Below, one piece after another: positions 1 through 12,200 of a stretch of 25,590 nucleotides of DNA (its first letter is position 1; every line of letters starts with the position of its first letter). This stretch comes from an uncultured Lachnospiraceae bacterium (lineage in GTDB: Bacteria > Bacillota > Clostridia > Lachnospirales > Lachnospiraceae). A program made the position numbers and the translations under genes. The DNA lies in contig CAMJKC010000001.1 in NCBI GenBank assembly GCA_946406305.1, forward strand, positions 1 to 25,590, given 5' to 3'. The notes under the pieces were generated by a model. The model had not been told where the DNA came from. It was given only the letters and a program-made list of their open reading frames with translations, and searched no databases.

Positions 1-47
1 AAAAAAATGAACACACATAGAGAAAAAATCCACATTTTATCGCAAAA

Positions 48-75
48 AAATGCTTTTTTTGACTAAAAAGCATTT
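48..75. repeat. Perfect 11-bp inverted repeat around the -35 box
   Basis: The arms AAATGCTTTTT (48-58) and AAAAAGCATTT (65-75) are exact reverse complements separated by six bases, TTGACT (59-64). Those six bases are the -35 box of the promoter for the giant gene. The repeat could be an operator that a dimeric repressor uses to cover the -35 region. It could instead be a weak hairpin terminator for a gene to the left: a TTTCTTTT tract follows at 73-80, but the stem has only two G-C pairs. The symmetry is seen directly; its role is inferred. Confidence 0.6.
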
Positions 76-87
76 CTTTTGTATAAT
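59..87 (+). promoter_or_regulatory. Sigma-A promoter of the giant surface-protein gene
   Basis: TTGACT (59-64) and TATAAT (82-87) are separated by exactly 17 bp, a near-consensus housekeeping promoter differing from consensus only at the last -35 base. Transcription would start near 94-95, giving a leader of about 63 bases before the ATG at 158. The -35 box sits inside an inverted repeat, so access by RNA polymerase may be controlled. Confidence 0.8.
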
Positions 88-114
88 TATACTATAAAAA
101 TGGGACGGACTATG

Positions 115-157
115 TTTTGTCTTTGTTTTTGTTTTTAAAAGAAAAAAAAGGAGAGTT
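115..157 (+). promoter_or_regulatory. 5' leader with TTTTGT-like hexamers and Shine-Dalgarno site
   Basis: Three contiguous hexamers TTTTGT, CTTTGT and TTTTGT (115-132) are followed by T-rich then A-rich sequence. AAGGAGAG (148-155) is a good Shine-Dalgarno match just before the ATG at 158 and supports that start. The U-rich hexamer tract could pair imperfectly with the A-rich stretch leading into the ribosome site, but G-A mismatches make this weak. No riboswitch class was recognised. Confidence 0.55.
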
Positions 158-241
158 ATGTACTTAAAGAATCAGAAAATTATATCAATTATTTTAATTA
201 TTGCTTGTATGTTTGCTAATTCTGGTTTTAGTGTATTAGCG
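158..241 (+). other. N-terminal signal peptide
   Basis: Residues 1-28 have Lys at 4 and 7, a hydrophobic core of Ile/Leu (8-16), and V-L-A at 26-28 before Asn29, a good signal peptidase I site. A competing lipobox-like I-I-A-C places Cys17 at +1. The residues after Cys17 are hydrophobic rather than the small polar ones typical of lipoproteins, and the protein has its own C-terminal wall-binding repeats, so peptidase I cleavage after Ala28 is preferred. Confidence 0.8.
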
Positions 242-3200
242 AATAGTTTTAATGTGCAAGTTGAAAATGAATTGAAAGAAAAATCTGAGTTAAAAAATTA
301 TTATGAAGAGTATATGAGTGAATATACTTCACTTTTAAGTGCAAAGGGTGTAAACGATGTTGATGAAGATATAGTTATGGACGAAATAATAGATGATGAT
401 ACTGTTAAATATAACAGGAGTGAAGAGAGTGAAGAAAATGAGATAAGTGAAGAAAGTGTAAAAGATGAAGAGAGCATAGAAGACGAAGAAAGTAATCTTG
501 ATAATCAAAAAGAAGAACCTGAAGAAGAACAAGACAAAACAGAAAAAGAGTCAACTGAAGAAGAAAAAGAGGAAGAGACAGAAGAAAGTAAAGAAGAGAC
601 AGAGGAAAAAAGAGAGGAGACAAAAAAATTAGAAGAAGAAACAACAAGTGAAACTAAAGAGGAAGCTCAAAATGAAAAAGATATTGTTGCTACAGAAAGT
701 GAATCAGAAGTTTTTGAAGTAGAAGAAAGTGAAGTCGCAACGGAAAGTGAGATAAAAGAAGAAGTTAATGTTGCAACAGAAAGCGAAACAGAAGATGATA
801 AAATAGATGATATAGAGTCTACAAAGAGTGAAACAGATGAGATAAAAATAAATGAAGATAATACATACGGTGCAGACATTAGAAATATTTCTACACTAAG
901 TGATGTTTTAGTTGCAACTTATTCAATAGTAGATTGGGAAATAGTAGAAGTGCTTTTGCCAGATATAACACAATCAAAAGCATTTGCAAAAGAGACTGAT
1001 TTTGAAATTATGGAAAATAGACTTGCAAAAACAGCAAGAGTGGTCATAAGAAATAAAGAAGGAAGAGAAGAAATAGTTAGAGTAAAAATAAAATGGAAAG
1101 TAAAAAACAGAATAGATGTAAATGCGCAAGATAGAGTGGATAAAACAATAGATGAATCTTATTTGCTTGAAGAGGTTAGAAAGAGAATTGGTGCTGATGA
1201 CGAAGAAGTGTCAACTGTTGAGATTTTGGCAACGACAAATGAAGCAAATGTTGTGAAAAAAATATATGATGAAATATCAGAATTAGTGGCAGACACAGAT
1301 ATAATAATCGTAGAAGACAAGGAAGCAGAAGTTTTATATGGAAAACTCATAGACATGGGTTATGATTCAAATAAAATAATAAACTACAATGAGTTAAACA
1401 AGAGTAAAGAAGATGAAGTTTACGAAGAGGAAATTTTTGAAAGTATAGAGAGTGAAAAAGTAGAAAGCACAGCAAGTAATATTGATGAAAATATAGAAAA
1501 TGATAAAATTGTAGACGAGATAGAAGAAGTGACTTTTGGAAAAGAAAACAATGAAGGTAAATTAGATTTTGAAGTAGATGAAGAAATAAAAGAAGAGTTT
1601 AATGAAACATATGAAACAAAAGAAGAGGAATCAAAGAAAGAAGATGTTGCTGAAGAAATAAATGTATTTGACGAAGACGGCAATTTAATAGAAGATGGAC
1701 AAGCCACTGGAGAGAAAGGTGAAGATATTGGGGCAGAAAATACGGGAACAGAAGTTGAAGTAAATAGAGTATATGACTATGAAGATGCGGCTCCAGGAAG
1801 TTTAAATTTGACAAAACATGACCAGTTGGCAAATTATGAAATATCAAATATTAGAGAGTTTGAGCTTGATATGGATTATCTAACTGAAAATCTTTTATAT
1901 GTACTTGAAAACAATATAATATATACAGAAGATGGCGAAGAAAAAAGTAAAGAAGAAAAAGAAGAAAAATACGAAGAGGAAAAAGAAGAAAATAATGGAA
2001 TAGTTGGCTTTATAAAAAATCTATTTTCTAACAATGAAGTTGATTATGAAACAGAAGATATGATAGATGAAGAAGAATATGTTTATGGTTATGGAAATGA
2101 GATAGAAGAAGTAAAAGACCCTATAGTAGAGGAAAATAACGCAAGCAGATTATATAGTAGTGAAAAATTAAATATACCAAAATTACAAGTTGCATCTTAT
2201 GTTCCTGCAGCAATTACAGACCACGAAAGAACAGGTCATAGAGCCTGTGGAGAGAGTAAAGATAAAGAGTGTACTCATAAAGATGCTATGTATATACATC
2301 AGGCATTGCAATATTCAAAATATACACCAAATGATGATATATTTAAGAAAAATACTATGTTCTCAGATACAAGAACTATGCCAACATATAATGTGGTCAA
2401 AGTAAATAGCATATATCTAACTGGAGATACGACGGTAGATGCTGTTTGGTCATTGTCATTTACAAAACCTTATACATCAGAAGAGTCTAATGTAAATGTG
2501 GAAGTAGGATATATAGAAAATAATCAAGCAGGTTTAGGAAAGAGTTTAAATATATGTTTAAATGGATATAATTTGAATTTTGGATTTAATTCTACAATAC
2601 AAGGTGTTGGAAGAATAAATATTTGTAACTGTTCAGCAACAAAAGAGAGCATCATAACTGCTGAAAATGAAGGAGAAATTTCAATAAGAGAAGATGGAAA
2701 AGTAGTTTCAAAATATGTTTATGGAAGACAAAACCCATGTATAAGAACTACAGGTATGGGAGTTTTCGGAGATATAAAAGTAAAAGATATTATAAATGAT
2801 GCATTGACAGGAACAGGAAATAGTGGACCTTACATAGCAGAGTGTTCAGCTTTCTATGGGTGGTTTAAACCTACAGAAATAGAAAAAGGAGAAGGAGAGG
2901 GCGAAGGAGGAAATGTAGGTTTTTACATATATGACTCAAAGAAAAAAGAAATTCCATTATATTATAGAATTGAAATTGATGGTGTAGATTTTGAAAATCT
3001 ATCAAGCCGAACTGGATCTGGAGGGGCTATCAATGCAGGAAATTTAAGTAGTGTAGTTATAATGAATACTACATTTACTGTATGTACGGCTTCAAATGCA
3101 GGAGGGGCTATTTGTGTAAATGCACAAAATTGTAATTTTGCAAATGTGACATTTGACAGATGTTCTTCAAGAGTTGCGGGTGGAGCGATATATGCAGAGT

Positions 3201-6200
3201 ACTATGGTGTGTATGGTGCACCTTATAAATATACATATGGTTCATCACATACTGAAAAGCAAGTGACACCAGTATTTGATTCAACAGGAAAAGACATTAA
3301 TTCATTTTTCTGCATGGAATTTAAAGATAATAGTGCTATAGGACAACCGGGAGAAGCTGGAGAAGAAAGAGTAGGAGGAAGAGGTGGAGCAATTGCACTT
3401 TTATATGTAAATAGTTTAACGAGGTTTGAACAAATAGAGGCAGTAAATAATTATGCAAATTTAAGCGGAGGTTTTATGTTGTGGCAAGACAGTAGCACAA
3501 GTAGTGACAATAAGCTTACAACAATGAAAACTATAATGTGTGATGGAAATAGTTCTTGTTATAGTGGTGGAACTATGGCAATAGTAAGTCAAGGTGAAGG
3601 GGATGGACATATAAATATACTTATTACTGGTAGCAAAGATGAAGAAACAGGAACGATTATGAATAGTACATTTAACAATACACTTGTTAAAGGTAATATG
3701 CCAGCAGAGATAGAATATGCAAGAAATGAAGACGGAACTATAAAAGAAAAAGAAACGGTTGCAGGTATAAAAGTGCCAGTATATGAAAAAGAATATTATG
3801 AAGTAATGGGACAAAATTATTACATGGGGTCATTTGGTGGAGCATTTTATATTGAAGGTTGTAAAATGCAAGTTGGTGAAAATGGAGTTGAAGGTGGAAA
3901 GGTAGAATTTATAAATTGTTATGCAAATGACGGAGGAGCAATTTATGTTCAACAACCAAGGTCAGCATATTTTTATAATAAGATAGGAGATAGTGTTTAC
4001 AAGCATTATGAATATGACTGGGAGGTAATAGAACAAAACAAATATCATTCAAAAGAAGATCAAAGTGTAATATTAGATATACCAAAATATACAAGTAGTG
4101 GTGCAACAGCAAGTGAAGCAAAGTATTATTATAATTCAAAATTATCTGAAGTAGTAGTAACAAATGCAAAATTTGAAAATTGTAAAACTCAAGATGGTGA
4201 TGATAAGACAATAAAAAATAGACTTCCAATATCAAGCGATGCACCAGAAGTTATGGGTAATTATGATGAGGGAGATGAGACAAAGACAGTAAAATATTTC
4301 ACAATGAGACAGTATCACACAAATACTGGTGGTGGGTGTATATATGTTGGTTATAAAGCAAATGTTAGCGTTGAAAATGATGTTAGCATATCTAAGTGTG
4401 TAGACCCTATATATTTGTGTAATGGAAATATTCAATTAAAAAATATATCAACAGGAAGTTTTGCGGCGGATAACACAGGTTCATACTTGTTTGGATATCC
4501 TTCTATAGCTGATATTGAAAATGTAATTACTCTTGATAATGTTGTTATCACAGGTTGTACTCTAAACAAGAACTCATTTTCACTTACAAATGCACCAGAT
4601 GATAATGAAAAACATGTGTATACAAAACTCATATTAAAAAATAAAGTTGTACTTGAAGATAATTATAAAAATGTCACGGATGCAGAAGGGACAACCACTT
4701 TTGTAGATATGGACTTATTCTTAAATCTTAGAACCATTGAGTGTATACTTGATAAAAGTCTTGACATAGACACTCATGTAGGAATATATCCAGATTTTAA
4801 AAAGGATCAACTTTTATTTGACTATTGGGACAGAGAACATTTGAAGTATTACGATGGTTTAGTTGTCTCAGAGATTTTTTATTTAAACAATGCAACAAAA
4901 GAAGATTCTGATTTTTACAATTATAGACTTTATAGAGATAACGAAAAAATATACATAGGGCAAGAATGGGATGAGATACATTTTGATATGGACTATCCAG
5001 AAAAAGACCATGCAGGAAATATGAGTCTTGAAGTGCCGTCTCATTTCATTTATAACAAGGCAACAGGTTCCATAGTATCAAAGCCAAGGAAAGTTTTTGA
5101 GAAAAACTTGGTAAATAATGAAGTTATAGTAAGGGAGTTAAACAAAGAAGGCGATTTTATAAAAGGATATTCTTATGTAGGATGGTTTGGAAGAGATGAG
5201 CAGACGAAGTATAAAGAAGAACCTTTTGTTGGTTGGGAATTTGAAGAAAATAAATTTAGAGGCTCTCTCTATACTGGACCTGATGGTTCGGCAAATGATG
5301 AGTATGCAAGAAGATTATTTGCAGTATTTACAGATAATACACTCGCTTTAAAAACTTGTGGAACAAAACTTGATGAAGAATGTGACCATGCAGATAAAAA
5401 TATGAAACACTATACACATAGGGGAGGAGCGACTGATAGCGAAGCAAAGCTTAAAAACTTTGTTGCAGTAGCTACTTTTGCACAACTTTATTATACTTAT
5501 GAAGGTAACAACTCACAATACATGTTGAAAAATGATGTATATATGACAGATAGCGATATACCTCTTAAGGGAAATAGAGTTATATACTTAAACGGATATA
5601 ACATATATATGGAAACAGATAAGCCTTTATTTGACTTTACAGATGATAGGGATATGGCATATAAAGAAGCACTGACAGAAGACTTGTCAGGATCTTATGA
5701 TGAAAATTTTGCTGGAGCTATAATAGGAGGAACAGCTGATAAAAAGGGTGGAATAATTTGGAGAAATAACAATAGGCAGCAAGAATTCATAAACACTGAT
5801 GGTAAAAAAATAATTTTGAAAAATGTATATTTAGAGGGATATAAGACAACAACTGACAACAAAAATATAAGCTTTATAAATGATAACACCGAAAAAGATG
5901 TAAAAGGAAACGGTGGAATATTTATAGAGGACAGTGTAATTAGAGACATTAAGACATATAGAGGAAGTTTGATAGAGGCACATAACTTGTATATGAAAGG
6001 TGTAACTATAGAAGAATGTGTATCATCAAATGTTGAATTAACAGGAGAAACAGAAGTAGATTATGACTTAGTGTCAGTTAAAGGTTGGGAAAATGCTCAA
6101 ACAAGTCAAGATATATATATAAGAGAAAGCACTTTTGACAATATAGTGAATGCAAAAAATTTATTTACAGCAAATTTGAATGCAGATGCGGCAAATAAAT

Positions 6201-9200
6201 CTACAGTTGTATTTGATTCTATATCTGTAACAACTTGTAGCCCTAAAGAGCACTTATTAAATATTATAAATGACAATAAAAATACTACTGTAGTGTTTAA
6301 AGGTGAAAATTATATAGAAGAAAATACATTAAAATCAAGTTACGAAGTCATTAATTTTGCAGGGACAAAAAAAGATGAAAATCATCTTCATATGAATGTT
6401 GAAGAAGGTACTACATATATAAGATATAATCACATAGAAGATGGCACAACTGTAGTGAATAATGTCAGAGCAGCATTAAACATGAGAAATGGTAACATAA
6501 GAATAGGTGGTCATTTAGAAATAACAGATAACTATTTTGACAATTATAGGACATCAACAACAATAGATGATGGACATGTAAATGCAGGAGTGTATGTTGG
6601 TGGGGAACAATCTCAAATTATTATGGCATCAGGTTCTTTCGTAGTTAAAGACAACAAAGGATTTAGGAATGGGGCTCCTGTTTCTTCAGTAGATAGCAAG
6701 GTATATCAAATATATGTAAATGCGAGCAGTAATATAAGGAGAGAAAAAGTTCTATTTCCACAAGAAGAGGGAACAAAAATGTGTGCATCAAAAACACAAG
6801 CATATATACATACAAAATATGCAGACAATAATGATTATTTAATATATGATGGCTGGTATGAGACAAATGTATCAGATCATAATACGACAGTGGATTCGCT
6901 TGCAAATAATACATTTATAATTGACGAGGTAAAAAGTTCTGGAGATAGCAGAAAAGTAGTTAAGCTTTATAATTTAAGTGAGACAAAGATATATATATCT
7001 GCAGATTTTTTGACTATACATTTTATGTTATACAACAGTAACAGAACAAGTCAAGAAGAAATAGGATTGCAATATATAAAAAATGGAATAGCTAATGAGC
7101 CAATTGAAACACAGCTTGAGAATCCAACAAAAGGGGAAAGAGTATTTTGGGAAGGGCCATCAAAACAATTTTTAACAAATAATAGAAATATTGTTTTCCA
7201 TAAAGATATGGAAGGGGCAACACTAACTCTCTTAAGTGCTGAAACTAAGGACTTTAATATGTATGGATATCAAAGTGATGAGCATAGACACGAATTAGCC
7301 TACGGTATTGACGATACAGAGTGTGACTATTGGGTAGATGCAAGCAAGCCAGAACATTTTGAAGTTAATGATGGAAATATCTTTTTAAGAAATGATATAA
7401 CTATAGACAAAGAAATGCTCGCAACACCAGTAGATAAGTATTCAATATGTTTAAATGGACACACTTTAAAAATAGCAAATGTTGAATGGTTTAAAGAAAC
7501 TGTAAATAATAATTATGATATTTATATTACAGATTGTAAGAAAACAGGTGCTATACAATTAGTAAATGGAAGTGGAAATGTAACAAAAACTCCTATAACG
7601 ATAGATGAAAATAGTTTAAATATTTCGGATGTGAGAATAATTGATTCAAATATTAGTGTTCCTGTGATAAGTGTAAATCAAAATGGAATATTAAGAACAA
7701 GAGGAGTTACATTTGAAAATGTTAAATTGTTATCAACAGACAATGAAGACAGAGCTGGAATATTTGACATTAATTCAAGTAATAAAGATTATAGTATAAA
7801 CAATATGTATTTAGTAGGTGGGGCAACGAAGAGCACATCAGACCACGAATTTTCAATTGTGAATTGTACTATGGGTAAAAACAAATCGGCAATTCATATA
7901 AAAAATGCAAAAATAGCAACAATAAATGAAGCTTATGTATATAACAATAGTGCAGAAACAAGCATATTTGATATAGAGAATTGCGGAGAAGTATACATAT
8001 CAAAAGGTTTATATCAAGGAAACAACATAACTGGAAATACAAACAATGTGACAGGAATATTTGACATAACAGGTGCTACATATACCTCTCTACAAGATGG
8101 TGCAGAGTTTGATTCAAATGTTGGTGGAGGAAATGGAGCAGTTATAAATACTACAAGTAGGTTGGTTCATATAGGAAGGAAACTTGGAGTTTCAGAATTA
8201 TATGATACCAAGTTTACGAACAACTCTGTCCCATCGGGCAAGAATGGAAGTGTAATATATGCAGGTGCATATGCGACAGTGGAGATTAATAATGCACTCA
8301 TAAATAATAACTTTAATGCAATATATGCAGCAGAGAATTCTGTGCTTACATTGAACAATACAGTTTTAACAGGAAACAGAGGGGCTTATGTTGTTGATTA
8401 CGAAAGAGGCGGAGGAAATGTAATCAACTTTATAAATACAAACATAACAGGAAATACATTTACAGAAGATGTTGTAGTAAGAACTCGAACAAATGTCGTA
8501 AAGACAATTCTTAATTTGTCTGGTGTAGTAAAGTATACAGAAAATAAAAAAATTATAAATGGAAGAACAGAAGAGTTTGATTTATATTTGCCAGACGATG
8601 ATACTGTTAAAGTTGTAGTGCCAGAGGGACATACATTAAGTGAAAATTCAAGAATTGGACTTTTGCCTATTAAGGCAGATATGAAGGTATTTGAATCTTG
8701 GAACAAGAATCGTATAGACCAATTTGGAGAAGGTGCAAGATTTGAAAAAATGTTTTATTATGACGCTGCTCCAAGCATTATGGATTATGATGCACTAGAT
8801 TATAAATTATTTAGGGATGGAGAAGAGTGGATTTCTGGTCCAAGTTATGATGAAATAAGTTATTATACAAAAAATAAATATTTAGATATTAACAAATTAG
8901 ATAGCACATATATCTATAAATATACAACAGGGACTCTAATAGATAAGCCAGAAATAACGACAAATTCTTATACATCATACAACACTTCATTTGTAGGCTT
9001 TATAGGAAGAAGTAAAAATACAACAACTGGTGGAGATTTTAAAAACTGGGATTTTAATACTGATTTAATGGTAGGAAGTGGAGTAAGAAATGAATATCAA
9101 TACGATAGAGTTTTGTATGCTATATTTACGGATGACAATATAAAATTAAAAGCCTGCGGACATACAGAAAACGAGGCTTGCTCACATGACAATGAGGTAA

Positions 9201-12200
9201 GTTATGTAGTGAGAGGTGGAAGTGAGAGTGGAAGTGAAGAAGCAAAATATAAAAATTATGTTTCTGTAAGTACAACTGCACAGTTGTTCTATAAATATAA
9301 CGACGAGATTTCAACTCAATACATACTTGAGAATGATTTAACAGTGCCAGATGGACTTGAGAGTATAACTTGTCAAGTGCTAAATTTGAATGGACATAAT
9401 ATAAATGTATTGAACAGTAAAAATGCAGCATTTGCTATAGGAAATGGAAAAAATAACAGTGGAGTTTCAGAGACAGAAAAGACTGGATTTATAGTAAGTG
9501 GATATGGAAAAGTAGGAACTATAACAGGTCAAAGTAATATAATGTATAAAAAAGGACTCTTCACAGACACATATAATGAAGGGGAGAGAGATTCTATATT
9601 TATGTCAAATATAAATATAGCTAATTTTGATACAAATAAAAATCCACAAGATGTAAATTCAATGATGCTATTTGAAAAAAATACTGTTTTAGAAAATGTA
9701 GATGTGTCATATATGAAGACATCAACAACCTTATTTAAGGCAAATGATATAAAACTTAAGAATGTAAGTTTCCTAAACAACGAAGTGCAAAACGGAAGCA
9801 TTATAGAATTTGTAAATGGTTATAAATCTAGCAATACAGGTATTAGTTTAAATGGAGACATACTAATTGAAAATAATACAGTGACAATAACTGAAAACAT
9901 TCCTGAAATAAAACTTGTATCAAAAGAAACAGCAATCAATGTTTCCCTTTTAAGTGATTCTAATTTTTCTTTATCTAATAATAAGATAATAAATCAATAT
10001 AATTTCCGAGAGGGAACAGAAGTTAGAGCAAGTATGTTTTATATGAAAAAAGGTGCTACTTCAACGATAGAATTTTTGAGCGATGTAGATTTCCTTGACA
10101 ATTCTTTTGAAGGGTTTGGCGACATTGCAAATACATACACGAGCAATATGAGGATAGATTCTTTTGCAAGAATAGATATAGGAGAGATATATTTAGACAT
10201 AGCAACTCCAAGTGCTGTAGGTGTAAGTAGAAATTATGGTATAGAAGTAGATAATTATAATACAGCATACTCACTTTTATCACAAAAAGCAAATACACAA
10301 TTAATAGCATCTTGCTCACACATATCTGTAGGTTATATAAATTTACCAACCACAGCAGAGCAACTTTTATATGAAGGTTGGTATTATCAAAAAGTTAAAG
10401 GGTATAATGAAGGTAACTTTACTGCGAATACTGTATTTACAACTGTAGAAAGCCCTACAAATTATATTTACAAATCAGGCACACAGGGAAATGCAAATGT
10501 ATACATAGGTGCATATAGTAAAATAGCTACATTACAGATAATAGAGAGAGATGATATTTTAGGAGATGTTTTATATTCAACGCAGTATATAAAAGGTGGA
10601 GTTGAAACTTCAATAGAAAGAGTTAAAAATTTTGATGTTATAAATACTTTGACGAGATGGAGTGGGCCAAGTAGAGATGGACAAGAAACTATCTTATATA
10701 CAAATGATATTATAAAGAAAGGGACAGAAATATTGATAGTGACAGTTCCTCTTGGCGAGACAAGAGCCATAATGGGCGAAGTTGTAGGGAACCATGTGCA
10801 TTCTCCAGTTATAGGAATAGAAGGATATGATCCGGTTGCATATGATTCACTTAGAACAAGGAGTGACTTTGGAAAGAACTATGCTCACTATTATTTACAA
10901 ACCGATGTTGTCATAGGGGCAAGCGTTGATTGGATGATACCAGGGGATGTTCATTCTCTTTGCTTGAATGGACATACTTTGACTTTTAGGGCTGGAACAA
11001 ATTATTTGACTGCCACAAATAAAAATATATTTATAACAGATTGTAAAGGTGACGGAAAGATAGTATTTTCTGGTGGTTCAAGCACGAGCAATAGTCCTGC
11101 ATTTCTTTTGACAGGCGGAAATATTAATATATCAAATGTAACATTTAGTGGAATTAGCAAAAAATTTATAGAAGCTAATGATGTAGATAGAATAAATATA
11201 GTAAATGTAAAAATAACAGAAAGTGGTAATACAATAAATCAACCAGCAATAATAAATGCAAAAGGAGTTAATGTTGCAAGCATAAGCAATATAGACATTG
11301 CAACGAATAGCAATGCAGTAATTGGATTAGAAAGTGTAAATCAGTTACTTATGAGCGATATCAAAATGAGGGGCAATGCCTTAACGGGAACAGAAGCTTT
11401 ATTTGTTATGGATAAAATTGCTACAGGCTCTATCACAGGAGGAATTTATAAAGGAAACAGCAGTAGCACTTCTCCAATATTTTATCACATAAAAAATAAT
11501 TCAAAAATTAACATTTCAAACATAGAAGACTTCTCAGAAAATGAAGGCGGAGGAATATATGTTGTAAATTCTACAGTAGAAATGAATAATATAAAACCAA
11601 AATCAAATGCGATAGAGACAGGCATAAATGGAAGTATAGTTACTGTAGGAGAACAAGGTGATGTAAAAATTAAGAATAGTATAATAAATGAAAATAAAAA
11701 TCCTGTATATGTTAGAAAAAATGCAACACTTAGAATGGAAAAATTAGAAATGAATTACAATACAGGTTCATATGCATTTGGGTATAGCATAGGAGAAGGA
11801 AATAAGATTTATATAGAAGACAGTGATATATCATTTAATGAATTTAGAGAAAATTTAAACCTAACTCTTCCAGTATCAAATGTAGAAAAAACTATAATTT
11901 ATGTGTCAGGGACAGTAACTATGAATATGAGCGAGAGATTTACTACAGCTGGAAATGGAACTATAGATTTGTATTTGCCAAGTGATGAGCATGTTATTAT
12001 GAGAACTCCTGATGGTAAAAAGTTAAATGCTGCATCTTCTATAGGCATACTCCCCATAAAGGCAGACACGAAGATATATGACACTTGGGATAAGGACCAT
12101 GTTGAAGAAGGTGCAAATTTTGAAAACATATTCTACTATGATTCATTTAGGAGTATGATAGATTATGCAAATTTGAAATATAGATTATTTAAAGATAATT

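Noticed and set aside
335..880. Several minus-strand open frames opposite the acidic stalk
   Set aside because: They encode Phe/Leu/Ser-rich low-complexity sequence that is simply the complement of GAA/GAG codon runs, and they lie antisense to a gene with clear coding content.
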